A stretch of 49,910 nucleotides of DNA from Micrococcales bacterium (GCA_002699445.1 PAAU01000068.1:1-49910), one strand, 5' to 3'; shown: positions 32,509-44,000, numbered from the stretch's first letter. The notes: a model not told the origin generated them from the letters alone. Translations and numbers: made by a program.

Positions 32509-34902
32509 CTACCCGTTGCCCTGCCTCGTGGGTACTTTCTTTGCGCGAGTAATAAAGGTGATCGTTGCCGCAGGTCCGTTACCGATTGCGTTGCTAGCTC
32601 GTGCCTGAACCTTGTACGGCTCACGTGGCTTGAGGTTCTTGTATCGGACGATCTTTTTCCCGTTGCTGTTCAGCGAGGTTCCTTTGGATCTCCATTTTTT
32701 CCACTTTGAGCCCACCTGCTTTATTCGAACCTGGTATCTCGTGAGCGATGAACCGCCGTCGCTGGCAGGTTTCCGCCAAGAGATCTTGGCGGACTTTGCC
32801 TTCAAAGATTTTGTGGGCGAACGAAGATCTCGCACCACTGTTGGAGGTCCTGCGTTCGGTCCGAACGGATCGTTCGACTTCACTTTCCCAGTGCCGGTGA
32901 GAGATACGGCGTCCTTGCCACGGGCGCTGTTGGATGTGAGTTGAAGAGTCGCAGCTGATTGAGACGTGGAGTTCGGTTGGAAGATCACTTTGATCTTGCA
33001 GGATTGCCCCGGCTTGATGGTTTCACCCGTGCAGTTGTCCTGAGCGATACCGAACTGGTCCTTAAAGTCCTTGACCGACGCTTTTCGGATCTTAAGATTT
33101 CCCTCTCCCGTATTACTGATTTTTGCGTTGGACTTTTTCCACTTCCCAATGCTGACTTCACCGAAGGCCACTGGCTTCGCAGTGACGATAGGTTTCCCTG
33201 GGACGGAACCATCATCTTTCGCGATGCCCGACGCAGCAAATTCCGTTGAAGACCGCGGGTACTCGACGGGGGATAGCCGCAGTACGCCTCCGTAAGTCCC
33301 GGGACTGTTCGGGGCGAAGGTCACGGTGCCTTTACATTCCTGTAGGGGTGCTATCGACAGTTGCGTTGAACTGATCCGGCAGTCACTTTCATCACGGTAG
33401 GAAAATCCAGTAGATGTCCCCCCGATGACTTTGGAGTCGGCGGTTACTCGTTCCAGGAATGAAGAAAAGATCTCGACTTTTTGGCTCGGAGTATTTCCGA
33501 CCTTTACGGTGCCGAAGTTGACGTTGTCGGGCAGTACCTTGAGCTGACCGGCCACCGGTGTCGGATACGGCACACAAGGCAAATCATTTTGGCACTCGCC
33601 AGGTGATAAATCTCCAATACCAAGCTGGCCGGCATTGTTATAGCCCCAGCAAAGCGCAACACCGAGGCTTGTTACCCCACATGTGTAATTGACTCCCGCG
33701 GAAATCACAGCCATCTGGCTGAGTGGTCCCGTGCGATCAAGCGACACCGCGGGAGCCGGGAAAACCCCCGGGTCACCGCTACCAGATGTCCCACGGCCAA
33801 GTTGGCCAAAAAAATTGTCTCCCCAGCAGTAAGTCAGATTTTCGGTAGTTATGGCGCAGGTGTGGAAACTGCCAGCCGATATCGATGAGACTGGCGGGAG
33901 AGCCCCGTCACCATTTTCGCCAGCCACTAAGATGGGCGTCGGAGCGCATGGTTCGCCGGAGCATGAACTCGGTCCGGAGTCGTTTCCATTACCGAGTTGA
34001 TATTCCGCGGAATTACCCCAACAGTATGCGCGTGAACCGATTCCGATGGCACAACTGTGGATCTCGCCCGCCGATAGGGCAGTAATGCCCGCTAGATCGA
34101 TTTTCTGAGGTGATGCTTGATCGGGCCCACTGCTTCCAGTTCCGAGCTGCCCGAAGGCGTTAGCACCCCAGCAGTACCCTTGCCCACTGGTGGTCGCGGC
34201 GCAGGTATGAGCAGGGGAACCGCTACTTGATGTTCCGTCCTCTCCTCCGGCTGAAATCTGACTGACATTAGCCAGATTCACCTGCTGAGGTGAGCTGCTT
34301 TGACCCCCGATGGATCCGTTTCCAAACTGTCCACTGAAGTTGTCACCCCAGCAATAGGCATCACTGGAGTTCGTCACAGCGCACGTGTAGATGCCAGCTG
34401 CAGACACTTGTTTGACATTGCCTAGCCCAACTTTCGCGGGAGTATCTTTGCTTCCACCAACCGAACCGATTCCCAACTGACCGTCGGTATTGCCCCCCCA
34501 ACAGTAGAGGTCTCCGGCCGTTGTGACGGCACAAGAATGCTGCCCTCCGACGCTGACCTGTTTCGCGGTTACTTGCCCAGGAAGTCGAGCCAGAACGGGA
34601 GTATTGGAGGATGCACCCGAACTATCACCATTTCCTAGCTGACCTTTGTTGTTTAAGCCCCAGCAGAAGACATCTCCGTCACCTGTGATCGCGCAAGTGT
34701 GGTTGACGCCGGCCGCAATATCGATAGCACCTGCGGCTTGTGCTGCAATCGAGGCACTTTCACTCGCGGAAACCCGGCCTGCAGTGGTTCCAGATGCTTG
34801 AGAGCCGGGCGCCAAAACGACCAGCAGGCCGGAAACGACCGCAAGAAGGGAGCCCAGGGTGAGAAGTTTTACCACCTGTTTTTGGGAAAACGCAATAGAC
34901 AC
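32509..34902 (-). CDS. Secreted RCC1-repeat protein with C-terminal Ig-like and fibronectin III domains
   Basis: The 797-residue exported protein has a signal peptide (LLTLGSLLAVVSGLLVVLAPG, cleavage near ASG), then seven RCC1-type blades marked by [FYL]CWG.N..[GQ]QLG.G, with a C-A-[IV]-T pair before each, from about residue 60 to 450. Two domains with VNFGTVKVG and VAFGEVSIGKW follow, typical of choice-of-anchor-D (ASPM/SPD-2-like) folds, then a fibronectin type III domain with a basic surface (PTVVRDLRS, YQVRI, NAIGNGPA). The conserved Cys in each blade could form disulfides. No sorting signal is seen. Probably a surface or secreted adhesion or interaction protein. It starts at GTG 34902 with a weak ribosome binding site. 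Confidence 0.85.
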   Translation of the reverse strand: MSIAFSQKQVVKLLTLGSLLAVVSGLLVVLAPGSQASGTTAGRVSASESASIAAQAAGAIDIAAGVNHTCAITGDGDVFCWGLNNKGQLGNGDSSGASSNTPVLARLPGQVTAKQVSVGGQHSCAVTTAGDLYCWGGNTDGQLGIGSVGGSKDTPAKVGLGNVKQVSAAGIYTCAVTNSSDAYCWGDNFSGQFGNGSIGGQSSSPQQVNLANVSQISAGGEDGTSSSGSPAHTCAATTSGQGYCWGANAFGQLGTGSSGPDQASPQKIDLAGITALSAGEIHSCAIGIGSRAYCWGNSAEYQLGNGNDSGPSSCSGEPCAPTPILVAGENGDGALPPVSSISAGSFHTCAITTENLTYCWGDNFFGQLGRGTSGSGDPGVFPAPAVSLDRTGPLSQMAVISAGVNYTCGVTSLGVALCWGYNNAGQLGIGDLSPGECQNDLPCVPYPTPVAGQLKVLPDNVNFGTVKVGNTPSQKVEIFSSFLERVTADSKVIGGTSTGFSYRDESDCRISSTQLSIAPLQECKGTVTFAPNSPGTYGGVLRLSPVEYPRSSTEFAASGIAKDDGSVPGKPIVTAKPVAFGEVSIGKWKKSNAKISNTGEGNLKIRKASVKDFKDQFGIAQDNCTGETIKPGQSCKIKVIFQPNSTSQSAATLQLTSNSARGKDAVSLTGTGKVKSNDPFGPNAGPPTVVRDLRSPTKSLKAKSAKISWRKPASDGGSSLTRYQVRIKQVGSKWKKWRSKGTSLNSNGKKIVRYKNLKPREPYKVQARASNAIGNGPAATITFITRAKKVPTRQGNG

Positions 34903-35231
34903 GTGAGAGACACTTTCGTTCAGTTAACTCGAGTAGGCATTCTTATGATCCGCGCCGGGTCATATACAGAAAGGTATCAAGTCAGTTCACCAGCGGCCTT
35001 CGGAGAATGCCAATTTGTATGCACAAGTCTGTCGCAAGACCGGAGTTTCCTCGGAATTCAGTCCAGCCCACTATGAGTGCGATATAGGTCAGCTAACGAC
35101 TCGCAGGAGTTCGAAGTGATAGCTGGGACGAAGGTTTGAGTGCTGTTACCGTCTCAGTAGGTAGATTGCATGCAGTCATCTCAAGGCCTTGAGAATCTGG
35201 ATGCAACCGATGAGTTGGGACTGCGGCGACC
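34903..35231. other. Intergenic region between divergent RCC1 and TetR genes
   Basis: These 329 bases hold the promoters of the RCC1-repeat gene and the TetR gene, and the palindrome at 35179-35194. No supported gene lies here; short frames on either strand lack ribosome binding sites and coding composition. Confidence 0.5.
35179..35194. promoter_or_regulatory. Perfect 16-bp palindrome, likely TetR operator
   Basis: TCTCAAGGCCTTGAGA is a perfect palindrome 38-53 bases before the TetR start codon. Around it TTGCAT (35166-35171) and ATGCAA (35201-35206) form an outer, nearly centred inverted pair. This size and form are usual for TetR-family operators, so autoregulation is the simplest reading. 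I did not find the same sequence before fas. Confidence 0.6.
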
Positions 35232-35891
35232 GTGACAAGTACCGAAGAGCCGGATAACCAAGAGGCGCTGGATATGGATCGACCCAAGTCGCTGCGGCTA
35301 CGTCATCGACCGGTCCAACGTCGCGGCGAGGTTCGCTTCGACAGTATTCTTTCCGCTGCCCGACATCTGCTCATGGATAAGGGCATCGAGGGCTTCGTCG
35401 TTGAGGATGTTGCGGATTATGCGGAGATTCCGGTTGGTTCGGTTTATCAATTCTTCCCTAATAAGTTGGCCATAGTTGCAGAGCTTGCGGCGGACGACAC
35501 GAACTCGTTAATCCAGGATCTTGAGAAGTACCACGTATTACCAGCAGAAAATCTCACTGAAAACGTTGAGGAAATGATCGCCCAGGTGGTGATTCGGTGG
35601 CGCGAAGATCCATCTCGCTCGGCGGTGTGGCTTGCGATGAAGTCAACCGGGGCCACTCGTGCCATGGCCGAGGAGCAATCAAGTCGGATGGCCGCGGCGA
35701 TTGTTCCAGTACTACGACCGTTGTCCAACTGGTCCGACCAAGGGCTGAAATTGGTCGCTGATGTCATTATTGAGTTGAGCCAATCGATCATGTTGCTGGC
35801 GTACCGAGGTGGACGACTCAATGAAGATGTTGTTGCTGAGTTGGAGCGAGTGATTCGCGGCTATCTGCGTGCTGTAGCGCTTGATCGCTGA
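35232..35891 (+). CDS. TetR family regulator, likely controlling the fatty acid operon
   Basis: A 219-residue TetR protein. The N-terminal helix-turn-helix is clear: ILSAARHLLMDKGIEGFVVEDVADYAEIPVGSVYQFFPNKLAIVAEL. The C-terminal part is an all-helical ligand pocket. It converges on the fas-acpS-carboxyltransferase operon, and its last 74 bases overlap the end of the carboxyltransferase gene. By analogy with FasR of mycobacteria and corynebacteria it may sense acyl-CoA and control fas; that link is inference. The start is GTG 35232, or ATG 35274 with AGAGG upstream. Confidence 0.85.
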   Translation: MTSTEEPDNQEALDMDRPKSLRLRHRPVQRRGEVRFDSILSAARHLLMDKGIEGFVVEDVADYAEIPVGSVYQFFPNKLAIVAELAADDTNSLIQDLEKYHVLPAENLTENVEEMIAQVVIRWREDPSRSAVWLAMKSTGATRAMAEEQSSRMAAAIVPVLRPLSNWSDQGLKLVADVIIELSQSIMLLAYRGGRLNEDVVAELERVIRGYLRAVALDR

Positions 35892-37644
35892 TTAGCGGCG
35901 ATCGTATTTGATCAATGACAGACGACCGCAGTTGTTCTGGTGGAACCACCGCATCTACCGACCCCATTTCGAAGGCTCGAGCAACGCTGTGTATCTCGTC
36001 GAATCGTTCCGCCGTTTTTTGCTGCGCGAGCTGGTGGTGATGCGGGGTTGGTGCGCTGCTTCCGGCAAGCCTGGTGGCTAGCCGCGTCACATCCTTTTTC
36101 AACACGACCTCAGCTGCCGCGGAACCTCCAATGACGGAGACTTTGGTGCCCTCAAGCGCGATCATGCGGAGGTTGTCGTTGAGCGTTTTGTTGAAGACGA
36201 CATATGCGCCACCGTGAAATCTTCCGGTGATGACCACGACGATCCGACCCTGAAAGTTGATGACCGCCCTGGCTATTTCCGCTCCCCATTCCAGTTGTAG
36301 GTTGCGAAGTGACCAGGAGCTACCGTCAAAGCCGGCCAGATTGGCCAAGACGACGACCGGTCTCTTCTTCGAGGCGTGGGTTATCGCGCGCGCAACTTTC
36401 TTTGCGGCAGCCGGGTACAAGGTGCAGCCAGCCCACACTTCAGGACCGTCACCGTCAGCGTTGGCGGTAGGCCGGGATTCAACTCCCAACAAAGTGGTGG
36501 GAGTTGCCCCAATCACGGTGTCCCAGGCGACCACACCTTCAGCGCCAGCCATATCAGGCCACCGTTCTAAGACCGGAGCGTCACTGTCACGCAGTGCGGC
36601 CATAAGGCTGCGGACTGGGTAGGGCTGCTTTCTTGTCGGATTATAGGCGGCACGAAGAATCGCACCCAGATTCCGATCCTCATCCAACGGACTTTCGCAG
36701 ATGTCGCGATCGGTTGGATCAGAAGTATCGCCTGTTACGCCAAGTGCGTGATGGAGCGCGATCAGTTCGTAAGCGCTCACCAGATCGGGAACTACATGGT
36801 GTGCTTGCCCGTTGGGGCCCATTACTTCTTGGTAACCACCGATCTCTTGGTCAGACTGTGCCGGTGTACCCCCGGATCTGGCGAGTGCCTGGGCACCAGT
36901 AAGCACCATCGCCGTGCCGTCAATCATGACCAGCATCCCGGCGCAATGCATCAGCATGGTGGCAGATGCATTCCAGTAAGCCTGGGCACCCACATTCATC
37001 CCTGCGACGACGATGATGACCTCTCCGCCGGATTGAGTGAACTCGATAATCCGCCGAACTACCAGAGCGCACCAATCCATATTCTCGGTACCCGACTGCA
37101 GTGACACCCTGGCCCCGGAGGACACAGCCACCCACTCCACTGGCAGGTCGTATTTTTCTGCGTAATCGAACGCCGCGATGATGCGCCGACATTCAGGTTC
37201 GGCAACTGCACCCAACTGCTTATCCGAGGCACCGCAGATCCAGACCCGTTTAAGGACTTTTCCCCGGAGCTGATGTGAGATCTCACCAATGATGACTCCG
37301 CTGTCCTGAGTTCCTAGGGGACGCGTTGTGGGTTCCAAACCGGAATCCGACAGATCCAACTCGCGAAACCGTCCGCCAGGCGCACTCGACAGTGCGACAC
37401 ACAGCAAGTCGGCAGGAACTTCGGGTCGTTGTCTTGTGGGGCTGATATCGGCAACCAGACCCCCCGGTTCCAACAGAGCCCCGACCGGAGCAATTGACGT
37501 CAGACGCCCTTCCGCTTCCGCCAAAATCGCTTGCTCCAGTTTCATGGTTTCGACAACTGCGATCGTTTGACCCTGCTTAACGGCTTGGCCGACATCGACA
37601 TGATTCGCTACAACCACACCGGGAAGTTCAGTTCGGATCTTCAC
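35818..37644 (-). CDS. Biotin carrier-carboxyltransferase fusion (acyl-CoA carboxylase subunit)
   Basis: The 608-residue protein starts at GTG 37644, which overlaps the acpS stop (GTGA) and has GAGG upstream. Residues 1 to about 75 are a biotinyl carrier domain with biotin site VETMKLEQ (K35). The rest is a full carboxyltransferase: N-half with SSGARVSL, MVLTGAQAL, QEIGGYQ and C-half with VVLANLAGFDGS and FHGGAYVVF. The layout and several motifs (GGYQ.M..NG..H.VV) look more like the BCCP-CT half of eukaryotic multidomain acetyl-CoA carboxylase than the usual actinobacterial pair of BC-BCCP and CT subunits. No biotin carboxylase is in the window; one encoded elsewhere must charge it. It would make malonyl-CoA for the adjacent FAS I. 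Confidence 0.85.
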   Translation of the reverse strand: MKIRTELPGVVVANHVDVGQAVKQGQTIAVVETMKLEQAILAEAEGRLTSIAPVGALLEPGGLVADISPTRQRPEVPADLLCVALSSAPGGRFRELDLSDSGLEPTTRPLGTQDSGVIIGEISHQLRGKVLKRVWICGASDKQLGAVAEPECRRIIAAFDYAEKYDLPVEWVAVSSGARVSLQSGTENMDWCALVVRRIIEFTQSGGEVIIVVAGMNVGAQAYWNASATMLMHCAGMLVMIDGTAMVLTGAQALARSGGTPAQSDQEIGGYQEVMGPNGQAHHVVPDLVSAYELIALHHALGVTGDTSDPTDRDICESPLDEDRNLGAILRAAYNPTRKQPYPVRSLMAALRDSDAPVLERWPDMAGAEGVVAWDTVIGATPTTLLGVESRPTANADGDGPEVWAGCTLYPAAAKKVARAITHASKKRPVVVLANLAGFDGSSWSLRNLQLEWGAEIARAVINFQGRIVVVITGRFHGGAYVVFNKTLNDNLRMIALEGTKVSVIGGSAAAEVVLKKDVTRLATRLAGSSAPTPHHHQLAQQKTAERFDEIHSVARAFEMGSVDAVVPPEQLRSSVIDQIRSPLISDQALQHADSRESLAPTQQQHLH

Positions 37645-38039
37645 CGTGACCTCGTCAAGATCACTACTGCGCCGGCAACACTTGGTTCGTGACTGAGAGA
37701 TACCTGAATACTGGTGCACCCCATTGAGGCCACGAAATGCGACTCGACGGCTCCTATGAGTCGGATTTCAGGACGTCCGTAGCGGTCGTGGAGAACCTCG
37801 ATTTCCTTCAGACTAATCTCTTCCATCGCGGGCTCTTGATGAGGACGCGAGCCCGACCAGGCCTTAATGAATGCCTCTTTAGCTGCGAAGAAACCAGCCA
37901 GTCGTTGCTCCTCAGGTGTGTGAGACGACTGCTTTAACTCAGTATCGCTGAAGGTCCCATGTGTGAAACCGGAATCCTCGCTCAACAGGGGAGAAAAGTC
38001 GGGCAGACTTACTAGATCGAGGCCAATCCCTAAGATCAC
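37641..38039 (-). CDS. acpS: Holo-acyl carrier protein synthase
   Basis: The 132-residue protein transfers 4'-phosphopantetheine from CoA to the ACP serine of FAS I. Motifs: GIGLDLVSL (Mg-binding Asp) and FFAAKEAFIKAW (conserved Glu and Lys). GTG 38039 overlaps the fas stop by four bases, and its own stop overlaps the carboxyltransferase start in the same way. This fas-acpS order is that of mycobacteria. Confidence 0.93.
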   Translation of the reverse strand: MILGIGLDLVSLPDFSPLLSEDSGFTHGTFSDTELKQSSHTPEEQRLAGFFAAKEAFIKAWSGSRPHQEPAMEEISLKEIEVLHDRYGRPEIRLIGAVESHFVASMGCTSIQVSLSHEPSVAGAVVILTRSR

Positions 38040-41000
38040 GATGATGTTCCCTTGGTTCTCGGGCTCGGAGGATGAAAGCGCTGAGTGGGATCCAGCAGTA
38101 ACGTCGCCTCTTCTGCTCGGGCATCTTTCTTGGGGAAGCCGCGGTCTCGTCGCCGCTGCAGAACTGGGCCTCGTCCGTATCGAGCGGCCAGTTGCGCGCT
38201 TCTTCCCTGCCGATGGCGATTGTCGGCGCGCGAGCAGTAATCCTGCGCGTCAGTTGAGTTCATTGCGGCCGTGAATACTGCTGGATGGGCCAGAGCCAAG
38301 ACACTAGATACATGGCCGAAACCCAAGCTTGAGATAAGGGCAGCCCGGGCAGGATCGGCGCGCTCCAGAACTTGATAGTCCACGACGAGCGGCTCCGGGA
38401 CTACCTCAGGGTCCACGCTAACCAGTGACTGATTACCCGGTACCAAATCGGAGGCAAAAACATCGCAGACTCCGCTGACTTGCCAGGCAGCAGCCCCACC
38501 TTTGGCGTGACCGGTCAGAGATTTCTGCGAGATTACCCGCAAGGGCAGCCCCGGCGAACGACCAAGTGCCTTTTGGATCTTGGAGTGAATTTCAGCCTCG
38601 TTGGGATCGTTGGCCGCTGTCGACGTGTCGTGTTTAGACACCACAGCAATATCGTCCGCGGTGAGACCGTGCCGGAGTAGAGCTTGGGCCAGCGGCGAAT
38701 CCGTACCACCTGAAGCCGAGCCCAGTGCTCCTAGCCCGGGAGCGGGTATTGAGGCATTGATTCCATCGCCAAAGCTGCTCGCGTACATCAATACGGCTCG
38801 AACTGGGAGGCCAAGCTCGCGAGCGACTCGACCACGGCACACCAGGAAGCTTCCCCCACCCGCCGATTCCACGAATCCAGCTCGGCGACGATCGCCGGGT
38901 CGGGACTGTCGATGGGCTGGGATGCCGGCGTTGAGGAGAACTTCATTATCCGCGGTAGCTGCCATATCTGCGAAGCCTTCGATCCCCTCGACCGAGATGT
39001 CGTCCCAACCGCCGGCAACAATGACGTCCGCTTTGTTGAGCAGTATTTTGTCGAGAGCATCTTCTAGTGAAACTGCCGCAGTCGCGCAAGCCGCCACTGG
39101 ATGAGACATGGGTCCATAGCCGCCCACGAGTTCTTGATTTACGTGAGCGCTGATGACGTTACCCAGCGCTTCTTGTAGAAGGTCATTGGCATGTTCGCGG
39201 CCAGTCATGGGGTCCACGTACAGACTCTTGATGCTATTCATGCCACCCATACCACTGCCTTGGGTATTTCCAATCCGACTCGGATGGCAAGCTGAACGAA
39301 GCTCCTCTGGCTCGATTCCCGCGTCTCGAAAGGCTTCAGCCGTCGCCACGAGATTCCACCCAGCTAGCGGGTCGATACCAGAATTCGGCTCTAGACCATA
39401 GCGGCTAGTGTGATCTCCCGTGGGCAGCTGGCCACCTACTGACCGCTTCATCGGTCGCTCCGACATGAGGTGCAAGGAAGTATTGGCAGGTAGCGTCACA
39501 GTCCACTGGTGTGCCCCATTTTGGCGAACTATTCCGATGTCTCCCGCCAGCGAACGGGCATCCGCTTCGTCCGTAGCGCTCAGCACGACAGGGCGATCAC
39601 TACGAACGGGAACGTAGGTTTTCCCCGACTCGAGGCCAGCTTCCTCGGAGAGTGGTCGAATGCCGCAGCGCTCGGTGACGTGGGAACGGTAACGATCCGC
39701 GATTACGTGTTCGGCGACGGCGGTGTCGGTCGCTAGATCGCGCCACTCGGCGGATTGGCTGCTCCACTCGATAAGACCACAACGCCAGGCCAGTTCAGTA
39801 ACGGCATCGGGGTCGAGGTCTCGCATCTCGGCAGCATGACGAGTCGCTCGGCCGCCCCACGGCCCCAGTTCGCCGGTACCAACGATGACCACCATGTCGT
39901 CCGCGTCCATATCGGGTGTAACGGGTAATTCCTTCGTCCAAGGGGTGCTCCACTGGGTACCAGTGGGAAGTGCTGGAATTGTCGGCTCGAACTCCGCCTC
40001 ATCATCATCAGCTTCGCCCGCACCGGCCTGGATGACGGTCCGTAGATCTAGTCCTGGGTATAAACCACCAGAGAGGTCGACCGACCAGGGCCGGTCCGCA
40101 GGCCGCAGTCGGCTGTGAGAAGTTGTGGTTGCGGCGAGGAGCGAACCCATTTCAGCGGCAGTAAAGGTCCGAATACCCAAGTCGGCCATGGCCGGTACGA
40201 GATGGTCGTTGCCCGCCATTAGACCGGTGCCACGTACCCACCCAATAGTGGCGGCAATCAGTTTTACGCCGGCACCCCAGGCTTCTCGTTCCGAATGCCA
40301 TCGAGTCACGATGGTGTCGAGCCCAGCTTTCGCGACAGCGTAGGCACCATCGCCCCCGAAGTTTCCGTGGTTCGGCGACATCGGCAGCAATACCGTGGCA
40401 GGAGAGTGCTGGCTGTCGAGAAGCCGGGCCCCGAGCTGACCTACTAAGCGTTGAACCCCTAAGAGCAGCAGCCGCAGATTGATCTCGGTCCGGTCCCCGG
40501 TATCAGCCAGTGTCCCAGGATCACTCGCAGCGGCGAAGGGTGCTACCAATGTCGGCCACAACTCTGGTTTCGTGACAGTTTCGGTAATGCCATTCGACAC
40601 GACGGTCGGTGTAGTCAACCAGTCGACAAGTTCGTCGATGTCTTCGTAGGAGGCCATATTGGCGCGCACGACATGCAGCTCCGCCCCCGGCCCGGCATGC
40701 TGACGTTCCAGTTGGCGGTAATGGTCGATGCGGTCACTACTGTCATTTGAAGTAGCGACAACGACCGTCGCACCGCCGGCAAGCAAAACCGAAGTCAGTG
40801 CCTCGGCGATGCTTCCAGGTGAGGCTCCCGTGATCAGCGCCACCTCTTGGGAAAAAGCCCCTGGTCGCAGTCCAGCAACGATGGAGGCCAGATGGCGGCT
40901 GTCGTCCGAGGGATTGAGATCTTCGAGATCTGTGGTGAGTAGTGAGTGCGTCCCCGCTGAGACTGAGTGAAGCAGTTCGGCGGTTGCGACGAGCTCCGCG

Positions 41001-44000
41001 GCTGCCGCTTTCGAGCGCAGTGTCTCTAACTCGGTTCGCAGGATTTCATTATTGGCAAAGCGAGCTACACGCCGAGATAGTTGGACTACCTCCGGATCAA
41101 TCGCGGGATCGGTACTGTTTCGCTCAAGTCGCGTAGACAAGTGAGCTAAGGACTCTGCATCGGCCCTGGCCCAATAGCTTCCCGAGGCCATGGCCACGTG
41201 CCGTCGAACGTCGAAGGCCGGTGCCGTTGCAGCGAGAAATTCTGGGTCGGCAGCAGCGGAACTCGCGTGTGCAATTTCTGGTCTGCTATCGGGTGGAGTC
41301 AGTGCGTCCAACAGGCTTTGCGCGGATGTGGTGAGCACGCCTTCGAGATGTTCCTTCAGTTCCCCGACGACGGCGGAGTCGACCGCGGCGTCGTCGGTCT
41401 TAGGTGACGCAACGGGTACGCCCAGTCGATCGCTGATAGCGATGATCGCCATGTCGACTAGTTCATCGTCGGACAGCTGATCGCCAAATTCAGTTAAGGG
41501 CGATCCTGAAGGACTCGTCCCCGACCGGCGGCCTAGCGCGAGCGCCAAGTTAACCTGCTGTTCCCAGCCGGATTCGAGATTCCAGTACTTTCTCACTCGA
41601 GTGACTACCGCTGACAGATTTGTGGTGGCCAAGCTTTTTCCGACTAACGGCCCCAAGATTGGCCCTGGGTACCGGTATCCAGGCGACCGCTCGGCGACAC
41701 CGACGCTAAGCTCTGAAATCGTTAGGTCTTGGGCACCGTCGATACCCGATATCCCAAATTCTTTCCCAAGATCTAAGAGAAGTTGATTGCGGCGACTCGA
41801 GGCGCCCGCCACAAGGTCGTCGATAGTTTTGTCGGTCAGTTCATTGGGGAGAGTGTCGGTTCTCAGCGCGATCAGTGCGCAGACGGCAGAGTCGATGTCC
41901 ACAGAAATATCGGGAGTCGTATGACTCGTACTCGTGTCCGTTACGGCGGTCGTCGACTGTGGTGACGTAGCTGGTTCGGATACTGGCTTCGGCTCCGTTT
42001 CTTCAGCGACGGGTTCAAACTGGGGGTCCGAATCACGATGGAAAACAGTTTCGCCGTCGGACTCGAGATTGAGAACCTGTGGGCGGGAACCCTGGTGAGT
42101 AGGCAGTGCCAGGGCACCCTTGATGAGGTTAGTCAGGGTGGGTTGATATCCAACGCCGACCTCGATGATGTCCGCTACTTGATCCTTACACAGCAAGTCA
42201 ACGGTTTCTATCCATCGGACCGGTGACGCAAACTGCCACGCCAGAAGCTCTACGAGTAATATCCGACAGGCTGACGCGGCCGGGGTGGTATCCCAGCGAT
42301 CTAACAGTTCAGTCAGTATCGACGAATCGCAGGTATCTCGGACGGCAGTAACGTACTCCGGAGTTAACTCGAAGCGTCGAGGCAGCAGGTTGGGTATATA
42401 GCGACCAGTTAGTTCTGCAGGATCCACATTCTCGGGTAAGCACCTTTCCAGATGAGATCTGAAATCGGCTACTCCGTCGCGGAGAGCACTGGAATGGAAC
42501 GGAACATCGATACCAGGTACGAGTAATAGCGGCGCCTTTCCTTTTGCCCCGTCTCCGAGTCGATCGGATAGGACAGCGAGAGATTCGATGGTCCCGGCGA
42601 CGGCATACTGTTTGCCTTTCAGGTTGAGATTCACAACCTCGCAGAGTTGCCCAGTTTCTTGACTTATCGATTGCACCAGATCTTCGGCCTGCAGTGCGTC
42701 GAGCCCAGCGAGATGAGGCCGTACCACGGCCAGTCGATAGTTGGATGAACCGTCCTTGCTCCTGGGGACCAAGGCGTGCATAGATTCGCCTCTGGCAAAA
42801 ACTAGCTCTAGTACCTCTTCGAGGCCGAGAACATCTGTACAGGCTGAGAGTGCGTTGTACTCCCCGACACTGTGGCCCGCGAAACTGGCCCTGGGGTCGA
42901 ATACCCCGGCCTCCCGCAACTCCGCGACCTGCGCGGCGGCCAGCGTTGCCATGGCGACTTGGGTGAACTGAGTGAGATGAAGTACCCCCGCTGGGTGTCG
43001 ATAGCGCCTAGCCCCGATGCTGAGTTCTAGGGGATTCTCATCGACAACTTCGAGAACGGAGAAGCCCAAGGCCTCGCGAGTATGCCGGTCAGCACGCTGC
43101 CAAACGGCTAAGGCGGCGGACGAGTTGCTTCTGGCGTCGGCCCCCATCCCAGGCTGTTGGATCCCCTGTCCAGGAAATACGTAGGCCGTCGACGGCGCGG
43201 TCACCACACCCGTTGCGGTAGCGACCACACGATCGCCGCTACTCACCTCGATCTCGAACACTCGATCACCGTGTTGGACTGCGACGCGACGAGTGGTTGC
43301 AGTAACAGCGGCGTTCAGCGGCAGCGTGTCTTGGAAACTGATGTCCCACTCACGAATTGCTGACGACTCGATGGCTGCGGCCTCAATCAGCGCCCGTTGG
43401 GCGAACGCTGACGTCCACATCCCGTGAACGATGCGACTCGGTAAACCGCAGAATTGGGCGAATGCGTCGCTGAGATGAATCGGATTCTGATCTCCGGTGA
43501 TGTCGGCGAATGCTTGCATACTGACCGGTGTCTGAATCGTTAGCGAATCCAAGGTTTTTGTCGCAGTTGGATAGCGACCGTCAGGTTGTTTCGGATTAGG
43601 CAGCGAATCTTCGTCACGATTGAGGTGAGGCGCCTTGATGAAAAAGGTATCCACCAACTCGATTGGGGAAGCAGCAAGAATATTCGTGCGGACCGATACC
43701 AGAAGGCCAGCACTGATCGAGCGCACCTCAGATATCTCGGCGTTGACATCGATTATTTCGCCAAGGTTCGGGGGAAGAGATCCCTTGATTAGGTGGCTCT
43801 GGTGGACTAAATCCAAGAACGACCATTCCTGGTCTGAATCAAGTAGAGCCGTAAAGATCTCGGGCCAGGCAGCCGCCATAATCCGATCGGGAAGTGCTGT
43901 GGCAGCACCCACTTGCGACTTGTGCGCATGCGGCTCAGATGAAGCTCGGGCACGGTGACTGTCCTGATCCGACGACGTGAGCTGTTTACCCAGGGCCGCC

